Assembly (NCBI GenBank): GCA_028023455.1
Contig: JAQFVV010000037.1
Location: 186,001 to 250,000 of the forward strand
DNA length: 64,000 nt
DNA from: Epiperipatus broadwayi
Taxonomy: Eukaryota > Onychophora > Udeonychophora > Euonychophora > Peripatidae
Reading direction: 5' to 3'
Shown: positions 1 through 12,486 of the stretch, one piece after another
How positions within the stretch are numbered: the first letter of the stretch is position 1
How the letters are laid out: the number at the start of each line of letters is the position of its first letter
Made by a program: the position numbers and the translations under genes
The notes under the pieces: generated by a model
Database searches by the model: none
The model's input: only the letters and a program-made list of their open reading frames with translations
Told to the model about the DNA's origin: nothing

Positions 1-3000
1 GATTCTGAAACATATTTGGTGTAATTAGGTTCAAGTGAAAAATAAACCAGCAATAAGTTACGAGAGATCTCTCAATAACGTTTTCCAAAATGGAAGTCGA
101 TAGATGTAGTCAACAAATATATTTCACAATCTCACTTGCCTTACACTAAGGATAAATCTCATTTGGTGATATTCTTCTCTGTAAAACAAAAACCACGCAA
201 AAATAAAATCAAAAGTAATATTCATCATTACAACTTTTTTAAGAATAAAAAAACTCTCAGACTTGATATTGAGAATAGCATAAACAGCCACTAGTAAACA
301 AATATGCCCTTACTAATTGGAGAGCATTGAGGCATAGCAGATCCAATTAGGTGAATTTTAAAAATAAGCAAGTTATTGATCAATAAATTGTTGTATTTAG
401 ATATTATTAATTAGATAACAAAGATTCCATCTTAATTTTAGTTGATCAAATGAGTGCCGATAATGGAAAAACAACAACAAAAAACACAGTTGTAAAATGA
501 TGTAGCCTTTCAACATTAGTGGTAAAGATGTGAGCCTTTGATTTTTTTTTAAATCTTTCTTCCAGAAATAAAGAAGAAATAGGCAAAAAACAAAAAGTTA
601 TACATGAATTTAATGCCAACTATACAAAGTAACCTGTGAAATGCAAATGTGTCCATATATATTATATGCTTTTAATTCTAAAAGACTTCAATGTCATGTG
701 TACTTGTAACCACCAATGTATTATATCACCATACACAATTTCCCAAAGCAATCACTATTGCATCTCATTTGTTTCTTTGATGTACTCTTTAAAAATGTAA
801 ACAGATCTGTCTAAAATCATGCTTAAATGCATATAAAAATATTCTACTTAAAATTTAAATTCAGCAAATCAACCAATAGGCTTGAGTTTAAAGTTATGTA
901 TAGGCAATTTATAATGATTTCTAAACATCTTATTTAGTTCTTAGACTGATAGATTTATAATTTATACTTTATTTTTTCATCTTTTCCAAACATCAATATC
1001 TCTGCTGCATTCTTATTGTAATTGATATTATATCCAGATCATTTTGATATTTTATATACAGCTTTGTCAAAAATTTATTTTTTTCATCCATTTCTTGAAA
1101 AATATCTGTAATGGTGGCATCATTTCCTGAAGCCTTTTACAGATTTAATTATGTATTTATTTTTTCATTTAAAATATATGGCAATTCCATCATTTCCTGA
1201 AGCATATTTAATTATATATACCATTTAAAATGTATGACACTTCAATTGGTGTTATTGTATGAACATCTTTTACTTTTCTATTTCTTATTATTCACATAAT
1301 TCTCTACAGAACTCTTCAGCGCACTTCATTTATGCCAGTCCTGGTTTTAATTATACATCTATTTTTCTTATTGCTGAAGTTTCTTCCTAGGAGAATAGTT
1401 CATTCCAATACACAATAAACCCATTTACGTTACAAATAGCGACCAATGTGTTGGGGCAAGATCATTTCTGTTACAATATTCTATATAAAAATCCATTTTA
1501 TCATAATTTCATTTCTTCAAAAATGTTTCCAAAATTTACAAATATGCTATGCTACAAAATTTTTTTTGTATAATCAATGGGAGAAATATTTGAGAACTGT
1601 GCAACACAAAAATTGATTTATCCTTGATTGAACAATCTCTTGTCTTGCAGGTAATTTTTCGACTTAGTTACTATTTTTATAAAATAGAAAGTCTCTTCTC
1701 TCTACTACTCTAGCGCCATCTCTTGTAAGCCTGAGAAAATGTGTAATATTGTGTTGATATTTTTTTTTTTTAAAAAAGATCACTTGAGGCTTTAATGTGC
1801 TCTAGTTCTCACTTGTGAATGCAAAGATAGTAATCTCAAAACATTCAAATATAGATTTAAAAAATTTACTAACTAGATATAAAACCTAACAAATCAAACT
1901 CTAATTAAAAGAATTTAAAAAGATATCATGCATTTTGTTACTTTATTTTTATTTACTAAGGAAATAATTTATAACCATAATTTGAACTTCCAACAATTAA
2001 GTGCTTTTATAATAAAGTGCTTCCAGTAATACTCAGATTACTATAAATCTTTGGATTTAAATTCATAAATATTTTTATCTATGCAAATAATCCTTAGCCA
2101 ACATCATGCTAGAATTGACACAGAAAATACATTCCCTTGTTGAACAGTTTCTCTTTTTTCTGGTTAAGAATCACAGTTCTGTAGCGTTCATCCATTGATT
2201 ACCTTTATTTCATTCTATACTATTTATGGTTTGAAATTAATTCAAGCCCATATACTTAGAAAGTTATAAAGGTTTAGCATTATCCTGAAATTATACATTT
2301 TTATGATAACTGCTAAAGAATAACTGAATCCATTTTTGAAACAGTATGGTATATATCAAACACAGAATATCAATGACATGATTTTTCCAATTTAGACTTA
2401 CTGCAGCTTAGATAGTAAGGTCTTCTCTTTCAGACTCTAAAACTATTTTTATTTAAGCACTAAATATTTAATAGAATCTATTTGCAATATCATTTAACAT
2501 CTATTACCAGGAAGACTCATGGTGCATTCACGAAACATGACGTTTGATTAAGTAAATTTGGTACAGCGAAGCTCTGATTATAAAAATTAAATGCCTGAAT
2601 TGTACTCAGAAATAAAAATGTATAACTAAAATTCAAATTCAACAAGTCAAACCAAAAAAAATTTTGCTCTGTGTTCATTCTATATGTTTGACATTTGTTT
2701 AATCTTTGATAGGTCTAATCCAGAACCAGTCTGTAATAATTGTTAACTTCCATTTTTTAACAGTTCATCTTTTGTTCTTTACAAAAATTATTTTCATCAT
2801 GAAATTGATAAAAAATAAAATGAGATTATGACTAAGTGATTCAAATTTGAAAAATCTTCCGTCGCTTCCATTTACAAATCTAAGTTCAAATATTAAAAGT
2901 TTGGTGACAGCAAATAAGACTTAGAATAGAGTCAAATTTATGACTACAGAAAGTTTGACAGTTGTAAATTAAATTATAATCCTAGACCTCATTAAAGAAA

Positions 3001-3176
3001 GCATTGATTACGCAGTGTTAAATAATTCTAGACTGAGAAGAAAAAATATCTACTAACAGATTAAATTTATGCTGGAAAAGACTTATCAAACTTTGTCCTG
3101 ATAAATTTTAATTTACTAATAAGACTTGTTGTTAGTAACCTTTTAAATTTACAAATTACAAAAAAAATATACTAAC
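1..3176 (-). other. Intron sequence downstream of the CUE exon, no gene seen
   Basis: AT-rich sequence following the GTTAGT donor. I saw no open frame of note and no exon resembling DUF1771 or Smr on the minus strand, so the 3' exons of the gene probably lie to the left of the window. The only structure noticed is a two-copy imperfect 70-bp repeat. Confidence 0.55.
1118..1238. repeat. Two-copy imperfect tandem repeat, period 70 bp
   Basis: CATCATTTCCTGAAGC begins at 1118 and again at 1188. Each is followed by a TTTAATTAT.. stretch and CATTTAAAAT(A)TATG. The second copy is shortened by about 20 bp. No known family recognised. Confidence 0.5.
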
Positions 3177-4936
3177 CTGGCACTAAATGAAATCCTGGAG
3201 GACCAAACATTTTTTGCAATGAAAGTGCAAATTCAGGTTCTAAGCGCAAGTCCATCATAGCCTTATCATTTTTAATAAAATGATTATTTAAATTAAAAGA
3301 AGTACTCTCATCAGCAGTGATGGTAGGCGAGGCAGCTTCTGATGACTGACTGGCTTCTGCTGATGTATACCGACTATCATCCTGAAACTCATATCCTCTA
3401 TGATCATACACTGTCTGACTAGAATACTCTGCAAATGATTGAACACTGAGTGCAACACCACTATCACAGCTGTTTTCTCGCTGAACAGAAACTATTATTT
3501 CATCCCCATTTTTTCCCTTTTTAATTGCAGAACCAAGAGCTGGAGATGTTTTATTAAATTTATTAGGATACCGCTTCTCTTGATCCCAACTTTCAACCCT
3601 TTGACTTCTTTCACTATGTTCATGTGGTTGTATATCCAAAGGTAATTCAATATGAATATTAGGAGAAATAGCACCAAAATCAGAATATATTTCTCTTTCA
3701 CCTTCCTGACCTCTATTAGGAATATCATCAGGACTTACATCACTACCCATAGTTAGTGACTCTGTGGGCAATTCTCGTTCTTCAATTTTTTCTACAGAAT
3801 CTAATAAAATATTAACAGCCCAATGAATATCTCCTTTACATTTTTCAAGAACATCTTGTAAATCTTCTAAAGATATTCTGGGAAAACAGCTTTGTAAGAA
3901 AGAAATATCTTCAGTTTCATCTTCAAAATCTGTTATACAGCCTTTATCTAACATTAAAATTTCATGTGGTGCAGCTTTAGATAGGTGTTCTATCTTGCTT
4001 TCATCATTACAAATATCTCGAGCAATTACAACTTTTACAATGCTAGAATCAATTTGGCTTCTCTGTAGTTTATACAAAATAGAAAAATCCATAGGATCTG
4101 TAAAAGATGAAGCATCAATTGTTTCTATTCCACAAGGAGATTTTTTAACATCAGAAAATTTATTGGAATTAGGAAATTCAGGAATTCTCCAGATATCAGA
4201 AGAAGATTCAAAATTAATCAAATTCTCAGTTTCTCTTTTACAGTTCTGTATCTTTTTACTAGTTCTCTGAGCTTTTGGAAGATTACTAATCCATTCTACT
4301 TCCTCACCCACAGATTCCCAACATGCAATTTCTTCATTGCTTTGTTCCGATTCATCATGTTTTTCTTCTTGTTTAGCAGCCTGAGATTTTTTCCGTTTGC
4401 TTCTGGGTGTTTTAGGCACTGCCTGATTATCATTCCAAGTGAAATTTTCATCAGGCTGAGCAACAGCCTCCCAATACTTTGCTTCCTGTTCAATTTTATC
4501 ATCACTGATATACTCATTATTGGTTTTCCATTCATCTTCACGTTCAGTTGTTTTACTTCTGAGGATCAAATCCTGTTTTTCACATTTTTCAATTATTTGT
4601 GCTACTTCATTATTAACCAATTCCTCCAATTCATCTTTTTCTTCAATATTGTTGGGTTTACTGATAGGTAATATATTGAAGTTATTTTCACTATATTTAA
4701 TGTTGGTTGATTTTTCAAGAATCAAATTTTTCGTAGATGCTTCCTTGCAATCATTATCTACATCTTCATCAGACAAACTTTCTGCTAGAAAAACAGTTGG
4801 CCTAATTTTTTCTTCATACTGTTCCTTTGGTGGTGATTTACATTCATTACTACCCATTTTTTGTAATGTTTTACAATTTATTTTGCGTTTGCGAGGGCTC
4901 TTTTTTTTCGCATTACAAATGTCCTGGAAATTCGAC
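3177..4936 (-). CDS. N4BP2: N4BP2-like gene, large CUE-domain exon (internal exon)
   Basis: The reading frame is open across about 586 codons, including 26 codons upstream of the first ATG at 4857. The upstream edge has a pyrimidine-rich acceptor ending TTTTAAG; the exon begins in phase 2 and joins the exon at 12337-12486. A CUE-type ubiquitin-binding helix bundle lies at about residues 317-357 counted from that ATG (nt about 3787-3909), with FLQSCFPRISLEDLQDVLEK and a KGDIHWAVNILL end. The exon finishes with EPEFALSLQKMFGPPG, a motif typical of N4BP2 proteins. The apparent TAG stop (3172-3174) lies inside a splice donor, CCAG|GTTAGT, so the protein probably continues into exons not seen here (N4BP2 usually ends in DUF1771 and Smr domains). 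The central part is acidic, low in complexity and rich in S, E and K. N4BP2 proteins bind NEDD4/ubiquitin and carry kinase and nicking domains; function here is inferred from homology. Confidence 0.88.
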
Positions 4937-5681
4937 CTTAAAACAGAAAAATAAATAAATCAAATTATATATTTTTAAATGCTTGTAAAAATTATAATTA
5001 ATATTTAATAAATGTGTATGTAAAGACTTCTTATGAAAGAAAATCTAACAAATGTATTATACACCCCCCCCATAAAAATTATTTTAATAAACTATAATTG
5101 GAAGAATATTTAAATGTGTTAGTACGAATTCAGATATATCTCAATGGGGAATTCTTTAAACAAATAAAATTTAGTAGTTTTTATTAAGACTGATCGTCAC
5201 CATCATCATTAGAAGCACTCACAAATGAGTATGAAACAGAGAAAAAGCTATAAAAAAATTACAAAACAAATTATGAAAAATAAGAATTGCTGTGTAATTA
5301 AAAAATTAAACTTGTAATTATACAAACACACAGTAGAAAATTAACAGATGGAGTTAAAAGCTTAGTACAACAGTCTTCTATTAGCCCAACTAAATGATGA
5401 ATAAGATAAGAAAAATTAAAGGAAGAATGTATATATCTAACTTACATTCTGCCTCAATCCATAATCTAACCTATAACATGGCATAGTTTTAAGCACCGAT
5501 GCTCCCAATTTCTTTATAATTATCTTTTTACATAAGCAAGATGTTTATGATAGTTAACAGGAGTCATGAAAAAATTCAATAAAAATTAGTCCATAAAAAT
5601 TGTTTATTTAAATTTATTTTATTTATACACTATAAATAGTTATTGCCATTTAAACTAATGTTTGTCCAAAAATCACACAAT

Positions 5682-5713
<32 letters not shown>

Positions 5714-5715
5714 AA
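5682..5715. repeat. (AAC)n microsatellite
   Basis: About eleven uninterrupted AAC/ACA units followed by an A run. Confidence 0.95.
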
Positions 5716-7513
5716 AGGTATTCAAGTAGATAATAGTTTACCAAACAATCTGATAAATCCTACAATGATATACATATATACTCAAATTAACATTTATAGA
5801 AAGATTACTTTAAGCTATTTTGTACAGGTCACTTCATGTAGAATAATAAGTACATGGTCTAAAACTCATAAACATTTATTTTTCTCAAGCAGTATCAATA
5901 TTTCTTAATATTTATTGTCAATATAGAATCTGTTAGTATTCTCTTTTCATGGATTATGTCATATAAAAGCTTAATATGTTTTAATATTCCTAAGATTTCT
6001 ATAAAGATAATCAGTATTATTTTTAAACACAAAGCAATAACTTTGTGACTCATTATTATTACTATTCCATATTTCAGAGGTATGGTGCAATCGTTGATAA
6101 AGCCAAAATATCATTACAATTACTTCCAATTAATTTACTCCATAATTTAGTGTTCTTGCCAACACTTGCACTAAATTTGCTATAAAATTAAAATTTGTTT
6201 ATTTAATAGAAATCAACTTTTCCTTCTCTGAATTTTTGTAATCTAATATTAAAATATAATTTTGTGATAAAATAGGCATGGGTTACATAGCGCAAACTAA
6301 TTTTTAATAATGTTAGCTATTTATTGACAAATCTAAACATTCCAAAAGTAGAAGATAAATTAGATCTCACAGAAATTCAACACCAGAAAATTTCCTTCCA
6401 GTTAATGATCTATCCTTTCCAATAAAATTTACAGCATTCTACCTATTTAATTCAATGCCTTCATTTGGAGAAAAAATGTCATTAAGAACAGCTGTATCAA
6501 TCTTAAATTCTGATAGCTCTTTAGTAAAAAGCATTGTTCTATATCCAGAGAACTAAATCCGTCAAGACTATACACTCTATGTATCTATATTTAGAAAAAA
6601 TATATATGTATATTTTTATTACTGTGGACTATTTCATGCTTTGCAAGTATTACAGTTATTACTATTTAAACAAAGGGAGTAAACTATGCTCCCCCAGGCT
6701 ATGACTTAAAAGCACTCTAAATGTTGAACAACGAATCAAGAATCCCTTTGTTTATGTAAATGATTTATACCATTTATATGAGAAATCCCTCAAAAATGGT
6801 TAAATAGTTAGATTTTGTGAAACAGGCCATTTATAGATGACATTTTAAAAGAAGACAATGGAAATCAGTAAATAGGGATACCAAGATCAATAGTTTGATG
6901 AGATTAAAGAGCGAGACCATATTTTTCATTGTAAATTGAAATACAAACTGAATTTAATGACTTAACTGAAATAATCACTTTTAATGATTTAATAGTATTT
7001 TATGCATCTTTTGAGTTTTAAACAAATTACTTAGATCATTAAAACCAATGATTATTTATATACTTTTTTCAATTTTTTTTTTTAAAAAAAAAAAAAACAA
7101 TAATCAAGTTTTCTGTTAGTGCTATTGTTTATTTTTTAATAAAATTCAGATATTCAAATGATCTTATCAATAAAAAATCAATTAGGTAATATTTATAAAT
7201 ATATCTTCTCATTTTGAAATTATATTGGCTCTAAAATATACTATTTTGTGAATTAATTAAAAAATTTGCATTCACTGAATCAAAAATATTATATACCATT
7301 ACCAATATTTTTGAATTATTGTCATGTTGTGCCAGCAAATAATAGTATAACATATTAATATGACATGATCACCATCTCTATACTAGCACATAATTGTTAT
7401 AAACAAAGCCAAAACTCTCCATAAAGTAGTGCCACCCTGTGCCAAACAGAGTAATCAATGGATGCCAGAAGGCTTGTGCATAAAATCCCTATCTAGTGCA
7501 TACTCAACCAATA

Positions 7514-7555
7514 TCCCCAGACTAGTTTCTGGCTTGTGGCCATCATCAGTGAGGA
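7514..7555 (-). ncRNA. Type I hammerhead ribozyme, intact core
   Basis: Read on the minus strand: stem I strand UCCUCA, core CUGAUGA, stem II UGGC-CACAA-GCCA (4 bp), core GAA, minimal stem III AC-UA-GU, C17 (cleavage after GUC), stem I strand UGGGGA. Stem I is 6 bp with one U-G pair. All catalytic-core positions are present. The very short stem III is typical of hammerheads in Penelope-like elements and retrozymes, which generally act as dimers or with loop stabilisation. Confidence 0.82.
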
Positions 7556-7662
7556 GCCTTGGATCTGAGAGCACTGCTTAAGAGATTCTAAGATCTAGGT
7601 GCAGTGCTCTCAGATCCAAGGCTCCTCTTAAGATCTAGGTGCAGTGCTATCAGATCCAAGTC

Positions 7663-7704
7663 TCCTCAATGATGATGGCCACAAACCAGAAACTAGTCTG
7701 GGGA
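7663..7704 (+). ncRNA. Decayed hammerhead copy in the opposite arm
   Basis: Inverted counterpart of the ribozyme at 7514-7555. Stem I (TCCTCA/TGGGGA) and GAAACTAGTC are kept, but core C3 is A (ATGATGA) and stem II has one change (ACCA for GCCA). Expected to be inactive because C3 is essential. Confidence 0.7.
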
Positions 7705-8044
7705 TATTGGATGAGTAGGCACTAGATAAGAGATTTTATGCACAAGCCTTCTGGCATCCATTGATTACTCTGTTTGGCACAGGGGTACTGTATGGAGAAT
7801 TTTGCCTTTGTTTACATATTAATATGAATAAAAACGATTCAGACATTGCTTGTACTATCATTTATAAATGTGACAAAGATACACTAATGAAAAAAAATGT
7901 TATTATCAGGGAATAATATTCTAAAAGCAACAATTACTATCTAATTTTCTGAATATTATGAATATCTTCAAATGAAATTTTTTAAGTACCTTACTCTCAA
8001 TATGAATCCATATCAGTCTCAATATGAATCCATGTCTCATTATA

Positions 8045-8500
8045 TCTGCAGTGCATGAGGATGAGTCAAAAATTATCTGTGACTGAAGAAGCTTTCAAAA
8101 AAAATAAAGACATCGTTTTTTTAATATAATCTCCATATTTTTCAACATACTTTCTCCACCTGTCAACAAACTTTAACATCCTCTCATTAAAAATGCTTCA
8201 GGCTGAGCTAGTAGCCTGAAATGTACCATTGTCATCACTTGTTTCTTCGTCCTTATAGTAATTCTTCGGAAAATCAAATAGGTGATAGTTCAATGGGTCA
8301 AGATCACGACTATATGGAGTGCTCAAACACTTCAAAATAAAGTTTTTGGAGAGGTTGACAGTGTGAGCAGCAGTGTGTGGACATACATTGTCATTCAACA
8401 ACCCAAGACCCTTGATAGAAGTCCTGGAAAAAGATTCAACAATGCTCATTACAGTAAGATATTCACTCAAGAGTTTAAGCCTAAAATTCATACAAAATAC
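8045..8500 (-). pseudogene. Mariner transposase C-terminal relic
   Basis: The minus-strand frame at 8198-8491 reads LLNDNVCPHTAAHTVNLSKN and later YSRDLDPLNYHLFDFPKNYY. This corresponds to the mariner catalytic block (LLHDNARPH..) and the YSPDLAPSDYHLF..L block with the third catalytic Asp. Downstream, after frame breaks, comes VDRWRKYVEKYGDY, the conserved mariner C-terminus. Sequence like GATGAGTCAAAAATTATC near 8056-8076 could be the remaining terminal repeat. The N-terminal half (HTH DNA-binding domain, first Asp) is missing and the frame is broken, so this is an inactive fragment. Confidence 0.82.
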
Positions 8501-8639
8501 AGAGAGAAATACCTATTTCCATCATTCCCCAATTAAATTTCATATTAAAATTTATTTCACCAAGCTTATTTCTTTTCAATTTATTAGAAGAAATTACAGA
8601 AAGATGATTATTTGGGTCTATGTTTGAAGATCTCTAAAT

Positions 8640-10560
8640 TTAATTGAAATCCGCTTTACAACTCTTCTGATGCTAATTTTGACATTGACTATTTTATGAA
8701 TACACTTAATAATTTGTTAGAATCTTATATTACAACAAAAATGATCTCAAACAATCATTTTCCTCCATGGTTCTCAGTAACTATCAAAAAAAAAAAAAAA
8801 AATTCATACCATCACAGACATCACCTTAAAATAAAAAAATATCTTTTACAATAATTTTATTAATTTTAGAAGATTATCCAAATGCAATTACAAGGCACAT
8901 TATGAAAAATCTATACAAAATGTGGAGTCAAATATTTCTATTCCCCTAAAATTCTGGTCTTAATGAAAGATTTTGGCTGAACCAAAAGGAAATTATAGCA
9001 TAATACTAATACCACTTTAAAGGCGGATGATTTTACTAAATACTTTTCTATGATCTCCAATTCCTCTCAATCTCATTCTAGTTCTAGTATTTCCAATGTT
9101 TCTTATACAGAAAAAATAACTGTTGATTATTTTTTTGAATCTGATATCCTATCTTCCATCCCAAGTTTGAACTCTAGTTTAGGTCATAATGATATTCATC
9201 CTTTTATATATAAAGGTTATGCTAAATTTATTCCATCTCCTCTTTACTGTATATCTAATTGTTCTCTTAAGAAGTTGCGGCTTTTCCACAACTCTGAAAA
9301 TGGCAAAGGTTTTCCTATTAATAAAAATGGATCTAAAAATTTGGTTAATAATTATAGACTTACATCTGTCTTATATACCATTGACAAAATCTGGGAGCAA
9401 TATTTCCCAATCAATATGTTTTTCTAACTCAATAAATCAATTGAAACCAATATCATCATCATCTCTGATCATACTGACCATGTTAAAGAAGATCAGAGCA
9501 AGCTTGATGTCATTTATTTTGATATATGTAAAGCCTTTGACAAAATTGACCATAATATTCTCTTAGTCAAATTATATAATTTAGAGCTCTCAAATTATGA
9601 ATCATTTATATGTTACAAAACTGCTTTTATTAAATATAATCATAATACATATTCAGTTCACTCTTGCTAAATTGGAATATCCCAAGATAGCATTCTGGCA
9701 TTATTGTTGTTCAATATAAGGGATAATATAAAATATTCCCACCTTCTTTGTTATATTGATGACTGTAAAATTTTCAGATGCATTAATTTCTTTTCCGATT
9801 ACTCTTTACTGCAAAATATTTAATTTTATTACATGGTATATTAACAATAAAATTATGATTAATAAAGACAAAAGATCTGTTGTCTCCTATTTGGAAAAAA
9901 TCTAAAATTTTACAGTCCACTATTCTATTCATGATTTTAAAATCATTTCTAAAAATAGAAAGCTCTTGGAATTACTTTTTCCAGTAATGCTTCCTTCCAA
10001 CTTCATGTTAATACCATAGGGCATTTAAAATAATTGGCACCATACATAGACAAAGTAAAATATTTCATCAGTCAACAAAATATTAACTTTTCCTCTCATT
10101 AATCCTCCATACCCTCCACTAAAAGAGAAAATTTAATCTGTATTTGTCAAATACTTTAAATATAATCATTTATCTAACAGTTTTAATATATCATTAATAT
10201 CAGACACATTACATATTTATACAAGATCATCTCCAAATTTACAATTACCTCAGATTTATTTTAAAACATATTCTCCAATCCTTCTCAATGTTATACTAGA
10301 TCAAAGAGACTTTTAAATCTAATTCCTTACTATTCAGATGCTGTTAGGTTTTCTCCCATATCTCATATATTCAGCAAATATAATAAGGATTTTATGAATA
10401 ATAATATCTTTCATCTTGATTCCAAAAATTCTTCAAAGCTCTAAAACTAAAATACAATTTGTGATCTCATTGCCCAAACCATCTGAAATGATTTTCTTCC
10501 CATTTTTTTTTACCATTTCCCATACTTCCATATCATTTTGTTCAATTATAAGGTTTTTGT
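8640..10560 (+). pseudogene. Jockey/CR1-type LINE relic (reverse transcriptase)
   Basis: Fragments in shifting frames follow the order expected of a non-LTR retrotransposon. NNHFPPWFSVTIKK (about 8755) is the linker before RT. IPSLNSSLGHNDIHPFIYKG and later GSKNLVNNYRLTSVLYTIDK (9150-9380) match the SS.G.DGIHP and NYRPIS.L.. blocks. DVIYFDICKAFDKIDHNILL (about 9508-9565) is RT motif A. GISQDSILALLLFNI (about 9679) is a damaged motif B. LCYIDDCKIFRCI (about 9750) is motif C with the YADD box altered to YIDD. LGITFSSNASFQLHV (about 9970) is the post-RT thumb. Many stops and frameshifts make it dead. It is a different family from the CR1-like LINE copies A-C. Confidence 0.8.
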
Positions 10561-10964
10561 ATTATTATTATGAGTATGAAGGCAAGATCCTTTGAAAGCG
10601 CTCAGCTATTTTAATATTTTTAGTTAGCTATTTGTATTTGTATTACAGCTTTTGGGAGCAGTTGCGCCGCACACGCACTTGTGCTTGTATTATTATTTTA
10701 ATATGCATTGTGAAATTGATCATTGATTGGTTGTTGTTTTGCATTTTACATAAAATTGAAATGAATATTTTAAAAAATAAACAATAAACTAGCATTATTT
10801 TCAGGAATTAGTAATTAGATTAATAGAATCTTTTTAAATTTTTTTTTTTTTAAATCTCATGAAGTTTTAGTTTAATAACTAATTAAGTAGAAAAGTATTG
10901 ATGTCTTATTTGTAAATTTATATTCATAACTTGCTGCCAATAAAAAATATATATATATTACAAT

Positions 10965-11290
10965 AATGTAATACAGAGAGCATACCAATAGCTCAAACAA
11001 GCTCTTAATTGATAAGTGTGGTAAGAGAAACAGTTTAAAATCTTTATACAGAACATATTCAGACACACGTGCTGGTTTTTGAGCTCTTCACTGAAGTAAG
11101 CCATAAGCTCGAAAACAATTGGTCCGGAGATAGGAATGTTCTGGATAGAGATTTTAAACGTTTTCTCTTACCGCACTTATCAATTAAGAGCTTGTTTTAG
11201 CTATTGGTATGCTCTCTGTATTACATTTTTGTAAATACAAGCTTATAAAAGCAATGTCACATTATATATGACTTGCTTTTTTGATTATTA
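10965..11290. mobile_element. Foldback element with hammerhead-like centre
   Basis: Inverted arms of about 80 bp lie at 10965-11045 and 11145-11226, opening TGTAATACAGAGAGCATACC and closing with its complement. The central region of about 100 bp carries a hammerhead-like motif. A one-sided extension of about 60 bp follows the right arm (to about 11290). A possible target duplication is hidden in ATATATATATTA repeats on both sides and cannot be judged. The architecture matches the 7.4-kb element but the arms differ, so this is another family. Confidence 0.6.
11084..11130 (+). ncRNA. Degenerate hammerhead ribozyme
   Basis: CTCTTCA, CTGAAGT, AAGCCATAAGCTC, GAAAAC, AATT, GGTC, CGGAGA in order. 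Core CUGANGA is kept except A9 to U. Stem I pairs five of six positions, stem II is AGC/GCU, and stem III has one mismatch before GUC. A decayed member rather than a chance match, because it lies between inverted arms as in the other foldbacks. Confidence 0.5.
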
Positions 11291-12336
11291 TATATATATT
11301 AACAGTACCCAATGTACATTTTATTTTTGTACCTTTACAAATCTATTCCTATTGTGCATTTAATAGAAACATGTTGCTTTGTCCTATATGTATTCATTAA
11401 TGGAGAATAATCACCATCCATTTAATGTTATTAACTTAATCTTTGTTGTTATATATATTCATTATTGGAAACAAGTCACAATCCATAAAAGGATGTTGTA
11501 ATTTTAACATTATTATGAAATGTTACTATAATTTATGTTAAATATTGACAAATGAACTTAAGCATAATTTTTTTTTATTATTTTTTATTAAAGTAAATTT
11601 TCTAAATGACTAAAGTACGAGTTATTATGTTTAGCTTTATTAATATTAAACAATTGCAAAAATTTACAAAAATGGTCCTGGAATTTAATAAAATCTCATA
11701 AATTTGAAAAGAATAGGGGAAGGGGAGTCATATAATATTTTCCCTTTTGAAGAAAATATTTTGATTTGTTTCTGAATAATAAAACATAACAAATTTTAGC
11801 CCACAAATATAAGCAAATGAAAAGACAGATTAAAAGTTAGAAAAAATTTACATATAAGAAATAATCTTGTTAATTCTATTTTAAGGTCTTTTTTTGAGAA
11901 ATAATAATGTTTTAAGTTATTATAATTTAATTACTTAAAAAAAAAAAAAAATTAAATTACAGATATTCTCAAGACAAAAAACTTAAGTACCTGTCAGTCA
12001 TATCATGTTTCTATAGAAATTTTATCCTAGAGATACAAAATCATAGCCAGAATTAATGAGAATCCATCACTACATCACCAAGAGTAAAAAAAATTGACCA
12101 TCAGAAAGAAGTTAGACTATCAACTGGATATAAGATAATTAGTTTTTTTAAACTTTCACAAGAGCCAATACAAAGACAGGCCCAATAATCAAGTAAATAT
12201 AAAACTACCATCAAATAAGCAAAAAAATTCAATAATCAGTAATAATACAATTCAGACTAATGTATAATTTTTTTTGGTAGTTCATAATTAATTTTCATTA
12301 TAACTTTAAAAACAGGCAAAAAAAAAATTAAAATAC

Positions 12337-12486
12337 CTTTCCTTTGGTGGAGATGGCAGTTCTTTCTCAGTGACTTTAACTGGTAATTTACTACTGCTTC
12401 TTAAAATTGTATCTACACTTACATTGCGCTCATACTTTTCAAGCATCTTAACAATACGCTCAACAGGAACATTATGGTGATTTCTC
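12337..12486 (-). CDS. N4BP2: N4BP2-like gene, 150-nt exon closing the P-loop kinase domain
   Basis: On the minus strand the acceptor GTTTGTTTGTTTAG precedes G-AGA-AAT. With AG from the previous exon this reads RRNHHNVPVERIVKMLEKYE, which matches the N4BP2/N4BP2L signature (R-R-N-x-H-x-V-x-x-x-K/R-I-x-x-M-L/K-x-x-Y-E) at the end of the polynucleotide-kinase-like P-loop domain. After this comes a short linker ending ELPSPPKE, then the donor AG|GTATTT. The exon is 1 + 147 + 2 nt, so phases match the exons at 34292-34368 and 3177-4936. The frame continues past the donor only for a few intron-encoded residues. Confidence 0.87.

Larger units (their letters stand above)
7364..7813. mobile_element. 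Foldback retroelement, Penelope-type inverted pseudo-LTR pair
   Basis: The 450-bp segment is flanked by a perfect 14-bp direct repeat, ACATATTAATATGA (7350-7363 and 7814-7827). After a left extension of about 40 bp (CATGATCACCATCTC..) come two long inverted arms, opening AACAAAGCCAAAACTCTCC and closing GGAGAATTTTGCCTTTGTTT, with a short spacer near 7575-7640. The arms contain a hammerhead ribozyme (minus strand, left arm) and its decayed mirror copy (plus strand, right arm). A TSD of this length argues for target-primed retrotransposition rather than a cut-and-paste MITE. Inverted terminal copies, a one-sided extension of about 40 bp and hammerheads are known features of Penelope-like pseudo-LTRs. 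It has no coding capacity. Same family as the elements at 20409, 21126 and about 59.4 kb. Confidence 0.8.
4937..12336 (-). other. 7.4-kb intron of the N4BP2-like gene
   Basis: Bounded by the donor at 12336 and the acceptor at 4937 on the minus strand. Contents, listed separately: an (AAC)n microsatellite, a ribozyme-bearing foldback, a mariner relic, a LINE relic and a second foldback. The stretches 4940-7350 and 11300-12330 are plain AT-rich DNA in which I see nothing else. Confidence 0.8.

Noticed and set aside
3172-4857. A complete single-exon 561-aa gene ending at the TAG at 3172
   Set aside because: The stop overlaps a CCAG|GTTAGT donor, the upstream frame is open to a splice acceptor, and the last motif is one that continues in N4BP2 relatives.
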